Positions 35,577 to 45,975 of a stretch of 46,159 bases of DNA are shown here, piece by piece. Every line of letters starts with the position of its first letter. Within the stretch, counting starts at the first letter, position 1. Source of the DNA: Bacteroidota bacterium. GTDB lineage: Bacteria > Bacteroidota > Bacteroidia > Bacteroidales > VadinHA17. The DNA lies in the NCBI GenBank assembly GCA_022561875.1, contig JADFQJ010000003.1, positions 1 to 46,159 of the forward strand, given 5' to 3'. The translations under genes were made by a program, and so were the position numbers. The notes under the pieces are model-generated. The model was not told the origin of the DNA. It ran no database searches and saw only the letters and a program-made list of their open reading frames with translations.

Positions 35577-35858
35577 TTAATCTGTTTCTGGTTTCTGGGA
35601 AAAAATATCCTTATTTGTAACAGATTCTGCAAGAATAATGATCTTGTTATCCCTGACTTCCACAACACCTCCTGAGATTGTAAATATATGCTCCTGGTTT
35701 TTGGATTTCCTCACTTTTATTTCTCCTTTCTCAAGTGTCGAAATAATAGGCGCATGCATATTAAGGATTTGGAAAGATCCTTTTGTGCCTGGAACTTTTA
35801 TTGATTCCACGGTTCCTTCAAAAACTTTCTCTTCGGGTGTTAATATTTCAAGATTCAC
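35577..35858 (-). CDS. atpC: ATP synthase F1 subunit epsilon, short form
   Basis: A 93-aa rotor-stalk subunit. Only the N-terminal beta-sandwich is present (NLEILTPEEKVFEGTVESIKVPGTKGSFQIL...HAPIISTLEKGEIKV, then GGVVEVRDNKIIILAESV). The C-terminal helical hairpin that inhibits ATP hydrolysis in the E. coli and Bacillus enzymes is missing, as usual in this phylum. Start codon is GTG (35856-35858). It follows atpD by 52 nt in a two-gene block separated from the other ATP synthase genes. Confidence 0.94.
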   Translation of the reverse strand: MNLEILTPEEKVFEGTVESIKVPGTKGSFQILNMHAPIISTLEKGEIKVRKSKNQEHIFTISGGVVEVRDNKIIILAESVTNKDIFSQKPETD

Positions 35859-35910
35859 TGGTTTTACCTTTTTTATTTCAGAATTGAAACGGTTTATAGA
35901 GAAACTTTAA

Positions 35911-38015
<2,105 letters not shown>

Positions 38016-38573
38016 ATGAAAAAGCTTTCGCTGATATTCATTTTCTTTTCTTTTATAGTAATTATTAAAACTTCCGGGCAGAGTTATGCAAAATCAACCA
38101 GATTAGGGGGAGGGATATCTTTCGCGACGGGTTTTGATTATCATGATATACATACGGGTAATCGGGGTATACGAATAATTGGAATTCGCAATTTTAATGA
38201 ATCATTTCATTTATCTGCAGCAGTTACATTTTTTTTACCCGAAAAAGAAGATTTTTATGACGGGACGCGGTCTTCAACTCTTTGGATGGTGGACATGGAA
38301 GGACAATATTTTTTATACTCTCGTGACGAGTTCCTGTTATACGTACTGGGGGGGCTAAGTACTACAGGCCTTATTTCAAATTACAAGGGTGAATCATCTG
38401 ATCTTTATCTCGACTATTCAGATCAGGGAATTGGATTAAATCTGGGAGCTGGGGCAAATTTGTCATTTAATAAATCTGTTGTTTTTTTTGCGGAAATGAA
38501 GTATGTGGCTGGTAAATACAATCAGCTTATTGTAACAGTTGGAATAATTATGAATATAGATTGGTTTAATTGA
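38016..38573 (+). CDS. Outer-membrane beta-barrel-like hypothetical protein
   Basis: A 185-aa exported protein, unknown function. I start it at the ATG at 38016, which directly opens a signal peptide (MKKLSLIFIFFSFIVIIKTSGQ); an upstream TTG at 37977 would add 13 unlikely residues. The mature part alternates Gly/aromatic strands (GGGISFATGFDYHDIH, LYVLGGLSTTGLI, IGLNLGAGANLSFNKSVVFFAEMKYVAGKYNQLIVTVGIIM), the look of a small 8-stranded barrel of the OmpA/OprF-like superfamily. It is the only plus-strand gene between 20.9 and 46 kb and splits the two ATP synthase blocks. Confidence 0.75.
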   Translation: MKKLSLIFIFFSFIVIIKTSGQSYAKSTRLGGGISFATGFDYHDIHTGNRGIRIIGIRNFNESFHLSAAVTFFLPEKEDFYDGTRSSTLWMVDMEGQYFLYSRDEFLLYVLGGLSTTGLISNYKGESSDLYLDYSDQGIGLNLGAGANLSFNKSVVFFAEMKYVAGKYNQLIVTVGIIMNIDWFN

Positions 38574-38578
38574 AGAGG

Positions 38579-38625
38579 GTCATGCAATAGTCATACAATG
38601 GTCATTATAAGTAGTCATTAATGAC
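38579..38625 (+). repeat. GTCAT-based 11-bp array downstream of the outer-membrane-type gene
   Basis: GTCATGCAATA (38579-38589) and GTCATACAATG (38590-38600) are tandem 11-mers, followed by degraded GTCATTATAA and GTAGTCATTAATGAC. A 'gcgaacgcagtgagc' / 'gagcaatagcgag' segment follows up to about 38664. No gene is present before the convergent prenyl synthase stop. Confidence 0.5.
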
Positions 38626-38689
38626 AGCGAACGCAGTGAGCATATTACACGAGCAATAGCGAGTATATGACTCGAAAGAAGTGGGCAGA

Positions 38690-39664
38690 TTACTTATTCC
38701 TGTTCAGTATTGTATCGGCAAGATCTCTTAAATATTCCTTTTTTTGATGATCTGCTGAAACTTTTTCCAGGGTTTTGTTTGCCTTGCTGAAATAATCAGT
38801 TATAAGTTCTTTGGATTTTTCTTTGATATTCAGGTTGTTGTAGATTGAACGTATTATTTTGATCTTTTCTTCCGGATCGAAATCCGGTTTTTCCAGCTGG
38901 TTATAAATTTCTTTATTTTGTTGTGAAGATGCCAGCTCAATTGCTTTAACGAGCAAATATGTTTTCTTATTAGCAACAATGTCGGCGCCGGGGTTTTTCC
39001 CAAAAACTTTCAAATTACCATAAACATCCAAAACATCATCCTGGATCTGAAATGCCATCCCCAGGTTCTTACCAAAATCATAGATAAGGTCTGTATCTTT
39101 TGCGTTTGCACCTCCGATTACAGCACCGAGTTTCATGCTGGCTGCAATAAGGGATGATGTTTTAAGCTCAATCATCAGGAGGTATTCCTCAGAAGTGACA
39201 TATTTAATTGTTTCGAAATTCATATCATATTGCTGACCCTTACAGACTTCAAGAGCTGTCTGATTAAACAATTTCAACACATGGGGAAGGATATTTTCAT
39301 TACATGCTGAAATAAATTTATAAGCGAGAATAGACATAGCATCGCCTGAAAGTATGGCAGTGTTCTCATTCCATTTTAAGCGAACCGTTGGATTATTCCT
39401 CCGAACGGGTGATTTGTCCATAATATCATCATGCAGAAGAGTGAAATTATGAAATATCTCGATCCCCAGGGCAGGCATGATGGCTTCTTCAATTTTTCCG
39501 GAGAACAATTCGCATGACATAAGCACCAACGCAGGTCTCAATCTTTTACCTCCGATCGATAATGTATATTTTATCGGGTCGAATAACTCTTTCGGGTCAT
39601 CTGATAAATTTATTTTTACGATGGCATCATTAATGATTTCGCGTGACTCATTAAGCGAATGCAT
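38690..39664 (-). CDS. Short-chain polyprenyl diphosphate synthase (FPP/GGPP type, predicted)
   Basis: A 324-aa trans-isoprenyl synthase with GGKRLRPAL, a first motif HDDIMDKSPVRR (Asp79, Asp80, Asp83) and a second QIQDDVLDVYG. The residue five before the first Asp is Phe74, bulky, which in this family shortens the product, so C15-C20 is inferred, in contrast to the Ala80 of the 15.8-kb paralogue. It lies 71 nt downstream of atpG on the same strand and may be read through from the ATP synthase operon. Confidence 0.9.
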   Translation of the reverse strand: MHSLNESREIINDAIVKINLSDDPKELFDPIKYTLSIGGKRLRPALVLMSCELFSGKIEEAIMPALGIEIFHNFTLLHDDIMDKSPVRRNNPTVRLKWNENTAILSGDAMSILAYKFISACNENILPHVLKLFNQTALEVCKGQQYDMNFETIKYVTSEEYLLMIELKTSSLIAASMKLGAVIGGANAKDTDLIYDFGKNLGMAFQIQDDVLDVYGNLKVFGKNPGADIVANKKTYLLVKAIELASSQQNKEIYNQLEKPDFDPEEKIKIIRSIYNNLNIKEKSKELITDYFSKANKTLEKVSADHQKKEYLRDLADTILNRNK

Positions 39665-39734
39665 GGATATTTTTTTATGCTTGTTTATCAGGTAAAGCTA
39701 ACAGGTTTATTGGTATAGTTGATACCCTGTTTAA

Positions 39735-40610
39735 TTATTTTAAAGCTTCAGCACCACCAACAATGTCTAACAGTTCTTTGGTAATAGCGTTTTGTCTGGC
39801 TTTGTTATATTCAAGATTAAGATCCCTTATCAATTCGGTAGCATTATCGGTAGCATTATGCATTGCAGTCATTCTGGCCCCGTTTTCAGCAACATACGAA
39901 TCAACGACGGCCTTATAAAACTGGATTTTCAACGATTTCGGGATCAGTTCTTTGATTATTCGTTCCTTGTCCGGTTCAAAAATGTAAGATGGAAGATGTT
40001 TGCCCTCTTCTTCCTCACTAACAACAACCGGCAAAAACTGTTCTTTTATAATATTCTGCACTGCAGCATTTACAAACTGATTATAAACAATTTCTATTTT
40101 ATCATATTCCTCATTAATGAATTGCTTCATGATGTTCTCCGGCAGTGGTGCAACAGACTGGAAACTGAGATTGTCAAATAATTCATTTTTGGAATCTATA
40201 AGGTTGTATTTTTTTCGCTTCAGATAATCAGCTCCTTTTTTACCTATTGCCAGGAAGTGAACATTTCCTTTGTTTGATTGTGATTTATATACATCATCAG
40301 CCAGGCTAATGGCATTTTTAATCGCCACAGAATTAAAAGAACCACAAAGTCCCCGGTTGGAAGTAATCAGGATGATTAATATTTTTTCTTCTTCCCTGAC
40401 AGTTGAGTAGTTATTACCTTCTTCCTCAATAAGGTAATTACTTAGTGTGGAAATGAGTTTATGCAACTTATTGGCATACGGTCTTAACTGAATGATCCTG
40501 TTCTGGGCTTTACGTAATCTTGCGGCAGCAATCATTTTCATGGCAGAAGTAATCTGGCGGGTAGATTTAATTGAATTTATCCTTGTACGTAAATCCTTTA
40601 AATTTGCCAT
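39735..40610 (-). CDS. atpG: ATP synthase F1 subunit gamma
   Basis: The 291-aa central rotor shaft. The N-terminal helix NLKDLRTRINSIKSTRQITSAMKMIAAARLRKAQ and C-terminal helix ENGARMTAMHNATDNATELIRDLNLEYNKARQNAITKELLDIVGGAEAL are classic, with SNRGLCGSFN in the Rossmann-like domain. Last subunit gene of the larger block; a 97-bp spacer full of TTTAGNCAC-type words separates it from atpA. Confidence 0.97.
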   Translation of the reverse strand: MANLKDLRTRINSIKSTRQITSAMKMIAAARLRKAQNRIIQLRPYANKLHKLISTLSNYLIEEEGNNYSTVREEEKILIILITSNRGLCGSFNSVAIKNAISLADDVYKSQSNKGNVHFLAIGKKGADYLKRKKYNLIDSKNELFDNLSFQSVAPLPENIMKQFINEEYDKIEIVYNQFVNAAVQNIIKEQFLPVVVSEEEEGKHLPSYIFEPDKERIIKELIPKSLKIQFYKAVVDSYVAENGARMTAMHNATDNATELIRDLNLEYNKARQNAITKELLDIVGGAEALK

Positions 40611-40669
40611 TTTTCTTTTCTCATTCTAATAAAAACAGAGCTCACTTTTAACTTCTTACTCTTCTTAAC

Positions 40670-40704
40670 TTTAGTCACTTATAACTTTAGCTCACTTTAG
40701 TCAC
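40670..40704 (+). repeat. TTTAGNCAC array, locus 3 (atpA-atpG spacer)
   Basis: TTTAGTCAC (40670-40678), TTTAGCTCAC (40686-40695) and TTTAGTCAC (40696-40704), within a spacer that also repeats 'ctcactttta' and 'cttcttaac'. Placed inside the ATP synthase operon immediately after the atpA stop. Orientation is opposite to the genes. Confidence 0.6.
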
Positions 40705-40707
40705 TTC

Positions 40708-42297
40708 TTAACTATTATACTTTTCTGCTATATCATTTGCAACTTCCTCAAGAGTTTTAGATATTTCATCGGTTAATTTACCCTCCTTTAGTGGATCGAG
40801 AACATCTTTTGTATGTTTAACTTCAAGAAATTCGAGGAATTCGGTTTCAAATTTTTTTACTTTTTCGACCGGCACATTTTTAAGCAGACCTTTTGTACCA
40901 CAATAGATTATTGCGATTTGCTTTTCAACGGGCATGGGAGAATAGAGTCCTTGTTTAAGTATTTCAACATTTTTTTCACCTTTATTAATAGCTGCCAAAG
41001 TTGAAGCATCAAGATCAGATCCGAATTTAGCGAACAACTCCAGTTCCCGGTACTGTGCCTGATCAAGCTTCAGTGAACCGGCAACTTTTTTCATCGATTT
41101 GATCTGTGCATTCCCTCCGACACGCGATACGGAAATACCTACGTTAATTGCAGGTCTCACTCCCGAGTTGAACAAGTCCGGCTCAAGAAATATCTGTCCA
41201 TCGGTAATAGAGATCACGTTGGTTGGTATATAGGCAGCAATATCTCCTGCCTGAGTTTCGATAATGGGCAGTGCCGTTAGTGATCCTCCACCTTTAACTT
41301 TTTTTCTGATTGATTCCGGCAGATCGTTCATTTTTCTAGCCACATCATCTGATTCGATGATTTTTGCAGCTCTTTCAAGAAGCCGGGAATGGAGGTAGAA
41401 CACATCGCCCGGATAGGCTTCTCTTCCGGGTGGTCTTCTCAGGAGGAGGGAAACTTCACGATAAGAGACTGCCTGTTTTGAAAGGTCGTCATAAATTACA
41501 AGAGCTGAACGGCCGGTATCCCTGAAGTATTCGCCAATAGCCGCACCGGCAAAAGGAGCATAGAATTGTGCCGCAGCAGGAACCGCAGCAGTTGCTGAAA
41601 CAATCACTGTATATTTAAACGCATCTTGCTCCTCAAGCACTTTAGCGATATTAACTACAGTTGAACCCTTTTGACCGATTGCCACATATATACAATAAAC
41701 GGGGGCGCCTTTATCATAATTATGCTTCTGATTAATAATTGTATCGATGGCAATTGAAGTTTTACCTGTTTTCCGGTCGCCGATGATCAATTCCCGCTGT
41801 CCTCTTCCTATTGGGATCATCGAGTCAATTGCTTTGATACCGGTTTGTAAAGGTTCATTTACCGGTTGCCGGAAAATCACTCCGGGCGCCTTCCTGTCAA
41901 GAGGCATTTCATAAAGATCGCCTTTGATTGGTCCTTTTCCGTCTACTGGCTCACCGACAGTGTTTATAATACGACCAAGCAATGGTTCGCCGGCCATAAT
42001 TGAAGAGATCCTTTTCGTCCTTTTTACTTTATCTCCTTCTTTTATTTTTTCGGTTGGTCCTAATACCACTATACCAACATTATCTTCTTCGAGGTTTAGT
42101 ACAATGCCTTCAATACCGTTTTCAAATTCAACCAATTCGTTAGACTGGACATTTGAGAGTCCGTAAACACGAGCGATACCATCTCCAATCTGAAGAACGG
42201 TACCGACCTCTTCAAGTTCAACCAGGGTTGTAATTCCTTCTAATTGCTTTTTCAGAATTTCAGAAACTTCCGATGGTTTAATATTTGTCATATCCAA
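40708..42297 (-). CDS. atpA: ATP synthase F1 subunit alpha
   Basis: The 529-aa non-catalytic nucleotide-binding subunit. The P-loop [15 protein letters not shown], the [25 protein letters not shown] block and [40 protein letters not shown], including the SxxSRVGG signature with the arginine finger, are present. Start at 42297 or two codons in (M3). Spacers on both sides, 97 and 220 bp, are unusually long for an atp operon and consist of short tandem arrays. Confidence 0.98.
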   Translation of the reverse strand: MDMTNIKPSEVSEILKKQLEGITTLVELEEVGTVLQIGDGIARVYGLSNVQSNELVEFENGIEGIVLNLEEDNVGIVVLGPTEKIKEGDKVKRTKRISSIMAGEPLLGRIINTVGEPVDGKGPIKGDLYEMPLDRKAPGVIFRQPVNEPLQTGIKAIDSMIPIGRGQRELIIGDRKTGKTSIAIDTIINQKHNYDKGAPVYCIYVAIGQKGSTVVNIAKVLEEQDAFKYTVIVSATAAVPAAAQFYAPFAGAAIGEYFRDTGRSALVIYDDLSKQAVSYREVSLLLRRPPGREAYPGDVFYLHSRLLERAAKIIESDDVARKMNDLPESIRKKVKGGGSLTALPIIETQAGDIAAYIPTNVISITDGQIFLEPDLFNSGVRPAINVGISVSRVGGNAQIKSMKKVAGSLKLDQAQYRELELFAKFGSDLDASTLAAINKGEKNVEILKQGLYSPMPVEKQIAIIYCGTKGLLKNVPVEKVKKFETEFLEFLEVKHTKDVLDPLKEGKLTDEISKTLEEVANDIAEKYNS

Positions 42298-42370
42298 AAT
42301 TTTTTAAGGCAGAACAAGGTGTTGCCTATTAATATTTTTAGTTGTAATTACTCAGCGCCTGATAAAAGAA

Positions 42371-42511
42371 GTGCCTAAAGTGCCTAAAGTGCTGCTAAAG
42401 TGTCTAAAATTGAAGAATCGTGAATCTTTTGCCTTCTTCAACCTTGAACCTTGAACTTTGAACTCTTCCTTACTCACCTACTCACCTACTCGCCTACTCA
42501 ACCCACTCAAC
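42371..42511. repeat. Three tandem arrays with periods 9, 7 and 8 (atpA-atpH spacer)
   Basis: Period 9: GTGCCTAAA, GTGCCTAAA, GTGCTGCTAAA, GTGTCTAAA (42371-42408), which on the minus strand is the TTTAGNCAC family. Period 7: CCTTGAA, CCTTGAA, CTTTGAA (42442-42462). Period 8: ACTCACCT, ACTCACCT, ACTCGCCT, ACTCAACC, CACTCAAC (42472-42511). Together they make up most of the spacer. No coding potential. Confidence 0.7.
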
Positions 42512-42517
42512 TTTAGT

Positions 42518-43057
42518 TTACTTTTTTATTAATTCCCTTTTCATTTTATTTATTGATGTTGCAACGCTTGCATCCAACAGCATATTTTCAATTTGAAGCT
42601 TAAAACCACCCAGAATATTTTTATTGACAAATTCAGTCATTTCAACATCGGCCTTATATGCAGTATTTATCAGTTCAACCATTTTTTTTCTGAGATCATC
42701 ATCAATCCTGATCGCTGTGGTCAGTGATATTGAAATGAATCCCATTTCCTTACGGTACAAATCAAGGAACATCCTTGTAATATCTTCAAGAAATGCCTCC
42801 CGGTTGTTTTTCAGAACAAGGTCGAGAAAAGAAAGTGTGATTTCGTGCACTTTCCCGGCAAAAACAGTTTTGATTATTGTTCTTTTTTTTGATAAAGAAA
42901 CAATAGGGTTTTCAAGAAATTGTTTAAATTCTTCAAGCTCGCGGCAGCAATTATTAAGCAACAGCATATCATCATTGATCTTTTCTAACACATTCTTTTC
43001 CTGTGAAGTAAGGAACAATGCTTTCGAATACCGTACTGAGATTTTGCTTAAGTTCAT
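42518..43057 (-). CDS. atpH: ATP synthase F1 subunit delta
   Basis: A 179-aa peripheral-stalk protein joining F1 to subunit b. The N-terminal helical domain (ISVRYSKALFLTSQEKNVLEKI), the linker LSFLDLVLKNNREAFLEDITRMFLDLYRKE and the C-terminal NKNILGGFKLQIENMLLDASVATSINKMKREL fit the family. 27 nt before it ends the atpF frame. Standard b-delta-alpha order. Confidence 0.96.
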   Translation of the reverse strand: MNLSKISVRYSKALFLTSQEKNVLEKINDDMLLLNNCCRELEEFKQFLENPIVSLSKKRTIIKTVFAGKVHEITLSFLDLVLKNNREAFLEDITRMFLDLYRKEMGFISISLTTAIRIDDDLRKKMVELINTAYKADVEMTEFVNKNILGGFKLQIENMLLDASVATSINKMKRELIKK

Positions 43058-43084
43058 AACAATTTCTGCTTATAAATGGCAGAG

Positions 43085-43579
43085 TTAATTCAATTTTATT
43101 TCATCGAGCAAATCATTGATCATATCTTTTTGATCTTTTGTGCTTTCAAGTTTCTTTTTCAGGATTTTTTCAGCTATTTCGATGGAAAAAATTGCAATCT
43201 GATTTTTTATCTCATCCAGTGCCGCATTTTTCTCATTTTCAATTTTCACCCTGGCATCTTTTATTATTTTTTCCGTTTCCGTATTTGCTTTTTCCTTTGC
43301 TTCAGATATAATCATATCTTTAACCAGGCGGGCATCTTTTAATAAATTATCCCTTTCATTTTTAGCTTCTTTAATAATCTTTTCATTATCTGCCTTAAGC
43401 TGTTCCATTTTCTCTCTCGCTTTATCTGCTGACCTAAGTGCATTATCAATGGAAGCTTCTCTTTCTTTAAGAGCTGTAAGGATTGGTTTCCAGGCAAACT
43501 TTTTAAGGATAAAAAGTATCATCAAAAAAGATAATAACATCCAAAAAACAGTTCCAAATTCCGGAGTTACAAGTTCCAT
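43085..43579 (-). CDS. atpF: ATP synthase F0 subunit b
   Basis: About 164 aa. I start at the ATG at 43577-43579 (MELVTPEFGTVFWMLLSFLMILFILKKFAW) because this is the usual family N-terminus with its single membrane helix; the longer frame to 43627 adds 16 residues covering the intergenic spacer. The rest is a long charged dimerising helix (KAREKMEQLKADNEKIIKEAKNERD...) ending in the delta-binding region. Only one b gene is present. Confidence 0.94.
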   Translation of the reverse strand: MELVTPEFGTVFWMLLSFLMILFILKKFAWKPILTALKEREASIDNALRSADKAREKMEQLKADNEKIIKEAKNERDNLLKDARLVKDMIISEAKEKANTETEKIIKDARVKIENEKNAALDEIKNQIAIFSIEIAEKILKKKLESTKDQKDMINDLLDEIKLN

Positions 43580-43638
43580 AATGAATAACTTTACAAGATG
43601 ATAATTAATAAAAAAAGGTTTTTGCAACCAGCCAACCG

Positions 43639-43656
43639 CCGGTTTTCAAAAACCGG
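43639..43656 (-). promoter_or_regulatory. Hairpin just after atpE, before atpF
   Basis: The minus-strand transcript has CCGGTTTTTGAAAACCGG, a 7-bp stem with a 4-nt loop, starting 8 nt after the atpE stop codon. No long U tract follows immediately, so it is more likely a processing/stabilising hairpin than a full terminator. It could protect the atpE mRNA 3' end and help make c-subunit in excess over b. Confidence 0.5.
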
Positions 43657-43664
43657 AATGTTCT

Positions 43665-43922
43665 TTAGAAGAACAGGATCAACATACAAACAACTACAGC
43701 AAAGAAGGCCACACCCTCAATAAGAGCTGCGGCAATGATCATGCTCGCACGAATATCTCCTGCTGCTTCCGGCTGACGGGCAATAGCTTCCATTGCACTA
43801 CTGCCAATACGTCCAATCCCGATACCGGCTGCCATAGCAGCAATAGCGGCACCAAAACCAGCAGCCAGTTTCCCAAGCCCGGCACCTGCAGCAACTTGTA
43901 ATAATACAGATAAAGTTAACAT
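43665..43922 (-). CDS. atpE: ATP synthase F0 subunit c
   Basis: An 85-aa proteolipid hairpin: helix 1 with the Gly-rich GAAIAAMAAGIGIGRIGSSAM, polar loop ARQPEA, helix 2 with the ion-carrying Glu69 in AAALIEGVAFF. The Na+-type signature (Gln in helix 1 and Ser/Thr after the Glu) is not seen: Ile stands at the Gln position and Gly follows Glu69, so a proton-driven ring is predicted. A stable hairpin follows the stop. Confidence 0.97.
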   Translation of the reverse strand: MLTLSVLLQVAAGAGLGKLAAGFGAAIAAMAAGIGIGRIGSSAMEAIARQPEAAGDIRASMIIAAALIEGVAFFAVVVCMLILFF

Positions 43923-43949
43923 AACATTTAAAGGTTTAATTAATAAATA

Positions 43950-45053
43950 TCAATGGTGTTCAGTTGTTGCCATCCCAAAATAAATGGCTGACAACAAGGT
44001 AAAAACATACGCTTGTACAAATGCAACTAAAAGCTCAATAACTGTCATAAAGACAGTAAAAAGTATAGTTACCGGAGAAACGGCATACCCCAGATAAGGG
44101 ATGATATCGCCGAAAATGAATATCAAACTGAAAAACCCCATAACAATAATGTGTCCGGCGGCTATATTGGCAAAGAGACGAATCATAAGAACCAAAGGTT
44201 TAATAAACAACCCTAAAATTTCAATAATCGGCATAAGGGGGATTGGTATTTTCATCCACCAGGGAACTCCGGGGGCATTATAAATTTCCTGCCAGTAATA
44301 TTTACTTGCGTTTATTGTAATAATAACCAGGGTAAAAAGAGCTAAAACTCCGGTAACAGCAATATTCCCGGTTACATTAGCCCCACCTGGAGGAACAGGC
44401 ACCAGCCCTAACAAGTTGTTAATGAGTATAAAGAAAAATACTGTAAGAAGAAAGGGCATAAACTTCTCATATTTATCTTCTCCAATTGCGGGCTTGGCAA
44501 CATCATCCCTGATAAAAAGGATTAAGGGTTCCATCGCATTTTGGAAACCACTGGGCGCTTTTTTATTCTCATATTTTCGGGCGATAGAAATAAAAATCCA
44601 TAATAACAGTCCGATGCTGATAAAAACAGCAAAAATATTTTTAGTGATAGAAAAATCGAGAGGTTTCAACTCTGTCCCATCTTTCATTATCTCGACGATC
44701 TTTCCCTTATCAGGGCCCTCTTCGGAAATACGAAAACCCTTATATTCACTATGTCCGTGGTGTAGTTTACTGGACCAGAAAGAATGCAAGCCCGACTCCT
44801 TGCTATAAACAATTACCGGTAACGGGATGCTGACATGGCGTTCTTTAAAGGTTAGAATATGCCATTCGTATGAATCGGTTACATGATCAAAAATAAAATG
44901 TCCGGGATCAAATTTTTCCTTTTCATGTTCTGTCTTTGAAGTATGTTCTTTTTCCGCTTCTTCCGGATTTTCAAACGCCAACACATTATGGCTGAGAACG
45001 AAAGTTAACAGAACAAGAAATAATAAACCAACTTTCCGACAATTCTTATGCAT
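43950..45053 (-). CDS. atpB: ATP synthase F0 subunit a, with exported N-terminal extension
   Basis: A 367-aa stator channel protein, longer than the ~270 aa of E. coli. Residues 1-27 are a signal-peptide-like helix (LLFLVLLTFVLSHNVLAF). A charged, His-rich extramembrane segment of about 110 residues follows (HTSKTEHEKEKFDPGHFIFDHVTDSYEWH, HGHSEYKGF), as in other Bacteroidota. The membrane core carries the essential Arg in LMIRLFANIAAGHIIVMGF and the half-channel helix LVAFVQAYVFTLLSAIYFGMA. Normal place ahead of atpE. Confidence 0.96.
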   Translation of the reverse strand: MHKNCRKVGLLFLVLLTFVLSHNVLAFENPEEAEKEHTSKTEHEKEKFDPGHFIFDHVTDSYEWHILTFKERHVSIPLPVIVYSKESGLHSFWSSKLHHGHSEYKGFRISEEGPDKGKIVEIMKDGTELKPLDFSITKNIFAVFISIGLLLWIFISIARKYENKKAPSGFQNAMEPLILFIRDDVAKPAIGEDKYEKFMPFLLTVFFFILINNLLGLVPVPPGGANVTGNIAVTGVLALFTLVIITINASKYYWQEIYNAPGVPWWMKIPIPLMPIIEILGLFIKPLVLMIRLFANIAAGHIIVMGFFSLIFIFGDIIPYLGYAVSPVTILFTVFMTVIELLVAFVQAYVFTLLSAIYFGMATTEHH

Positions 45054-45118
45054 GCAGCCATTATTAACATCAACAAAAATAAGGAAAATATGTTTAGAAC
45101 ATATATTTTACAACTTCT

Positions 45119-45511
45119 TTATTTGTCTCTTGTAATATTAAAATAACCGACTGCAGAGACAACCTCAAAAACGGTAAAAATGATATATAAAATGATGAAA
45201 CAGAACAAAAAGGAAACGGCGTTTTCTTTGTCGAAAATAATATACAGAATGATTAAGAACAGGTAAAAACCCATTTTGATTCCCGTGGCACCCAGAAATA
45301 TTAAAGGGAACTTCCTGTCATTTCTATCAGCAGAGCGAATCAGATAACGATGGAACAAAACTGTAACCAGGAATATTACCAGAAGCAATACCGGGAATGA
45401 AAGGCTGAAATATTCTTTCAAAATAGTTGTAAACAGGAAAAAACCGGTTACAATCAGAATTAAGGAAATTATTATCCCTCTAAAGATGAATTTTTTCAGA
45501 TGAGTATCCAT
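45119..45511 (-). CDS. Small four-helix membrane protein in the atp operon
   Basis: A 130-aa protein with four hydrophobic helices (around 10-28, 36-53, 70-90 and 98-120). It lies between the AtpZ-like gene and atpB, the slot where AtpI/UncI-type assembly proteins occur, and FLGATGIKMGFYLFLII is compatible with them. Identity is too low for me to name it; a role in c-ring assembly or Mg2+ supply is inference from position only. Confidence 0.65.
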   Translation of the reverse strand: MDTHLKKFIFRGIIISLILIVTGFFLFTTILKEYFSLSFPVLLLVIFLVTVLFHRYLIRSADRNDRKFPLIFLGATGIKMGFYLFLIILYIIFDKENAVSFLFCFIILYIIFTVFEVVSAVGYFNITRDK

Positions 45512-45521
45512 ATAATATGAG

Positions 45522-45788
45522 TTACTTGGATTTAAGCAAATCCTTTACAACAAAGAATATAGATCCAAAAACGGCTGAAATTGATAAAACAACTGTAAAA
45601 ACAGGGAAATCCCACCTGATTATTTGGTCTAATTTCATACCACCAAAGACACCGATCAGAATAATTGCCAGCATTTGAAAAGCCAGTGAAGAGTACTTTA
45701 CATATTTATTTAACTGGTTCTTTACTTTTTTCTGATTTGATTTCTGTGGTTTTTTCTTCGGGTGAACGGTAGGTTGATTCTTCATCAC
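45522..45788 (-). CDS. AtpZ/AtpI family protein
   Basis: An 88-aa protein with a Lys-rich N-terminus and two membrane helices (LAFQMLAIILIGVFGGMKLDQIIRW and FTVVLSISAVFGSIFFVVKDLL), the AtpZ layout. AtpZ with AtpI helps assemble or serve the F0 sector in other bacteria. The only usable starts (tandem ATGs at 45788/45785) lie inside the bactofilin gene, giving an 83-nt out-of-frame overlap. It is 10 nt ahead of the four-helix protein. Confidence 0.85.
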   Translation of the reverse strand: MMKNQPTVHPKKKPQKSNQKKVKNQLNKYVKYSSLAFQMLAIILIGVFGGMKLDQIIRWDFPVFTVVLSISAVFGSIFFVVKDLLKSK

Positions 45789-45972
45789 TCATATTGCAAT
45801 TACCGGTAAATTTTGAGCCAGGTTCAATAGCAAGTTTATTGGTTTGAATATCCCCATTAACATTAGCAGTTACTTTAAGTGACAGTAGTTGTGAGACCAC
45901 AATTTTCCCCTCAATACTTCCCGACACATCGGAATTCTTGCATTTTATTTCTCCCTTTACTTTTTTTTGTGA
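45706..45972 (-). pseudogene. Bactofilin (polymer-forming cytoskeletal protein), 3' part; 5' part frame-broken
   Basis: The minus-strand frame reads KVKGEIKCKNSDVSGSIEG, then VVSQLLSLKVTANVNGDIQTNKLAIEPGSKFTGNCNM, the right-handed beta-helix of bactofilins, plus a 27-residue hydrophilic tail. A stop (45973-45975) closes the frame after an A8 run with no ATG in front. Upstream, bactofilin-like fragments continue in other frames: PLRGNVHGTPGR (about 46013-45978) and GASTLEIWANTNS further on. So the 5' half appears to carry at least two frameshifts, through sequence error at the contig edge or true decay. Bactofilin ahead of AtpZ is normal in Bacteroidota. Confidence 0.7.
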
Positions 45973-45975
45973 TTA

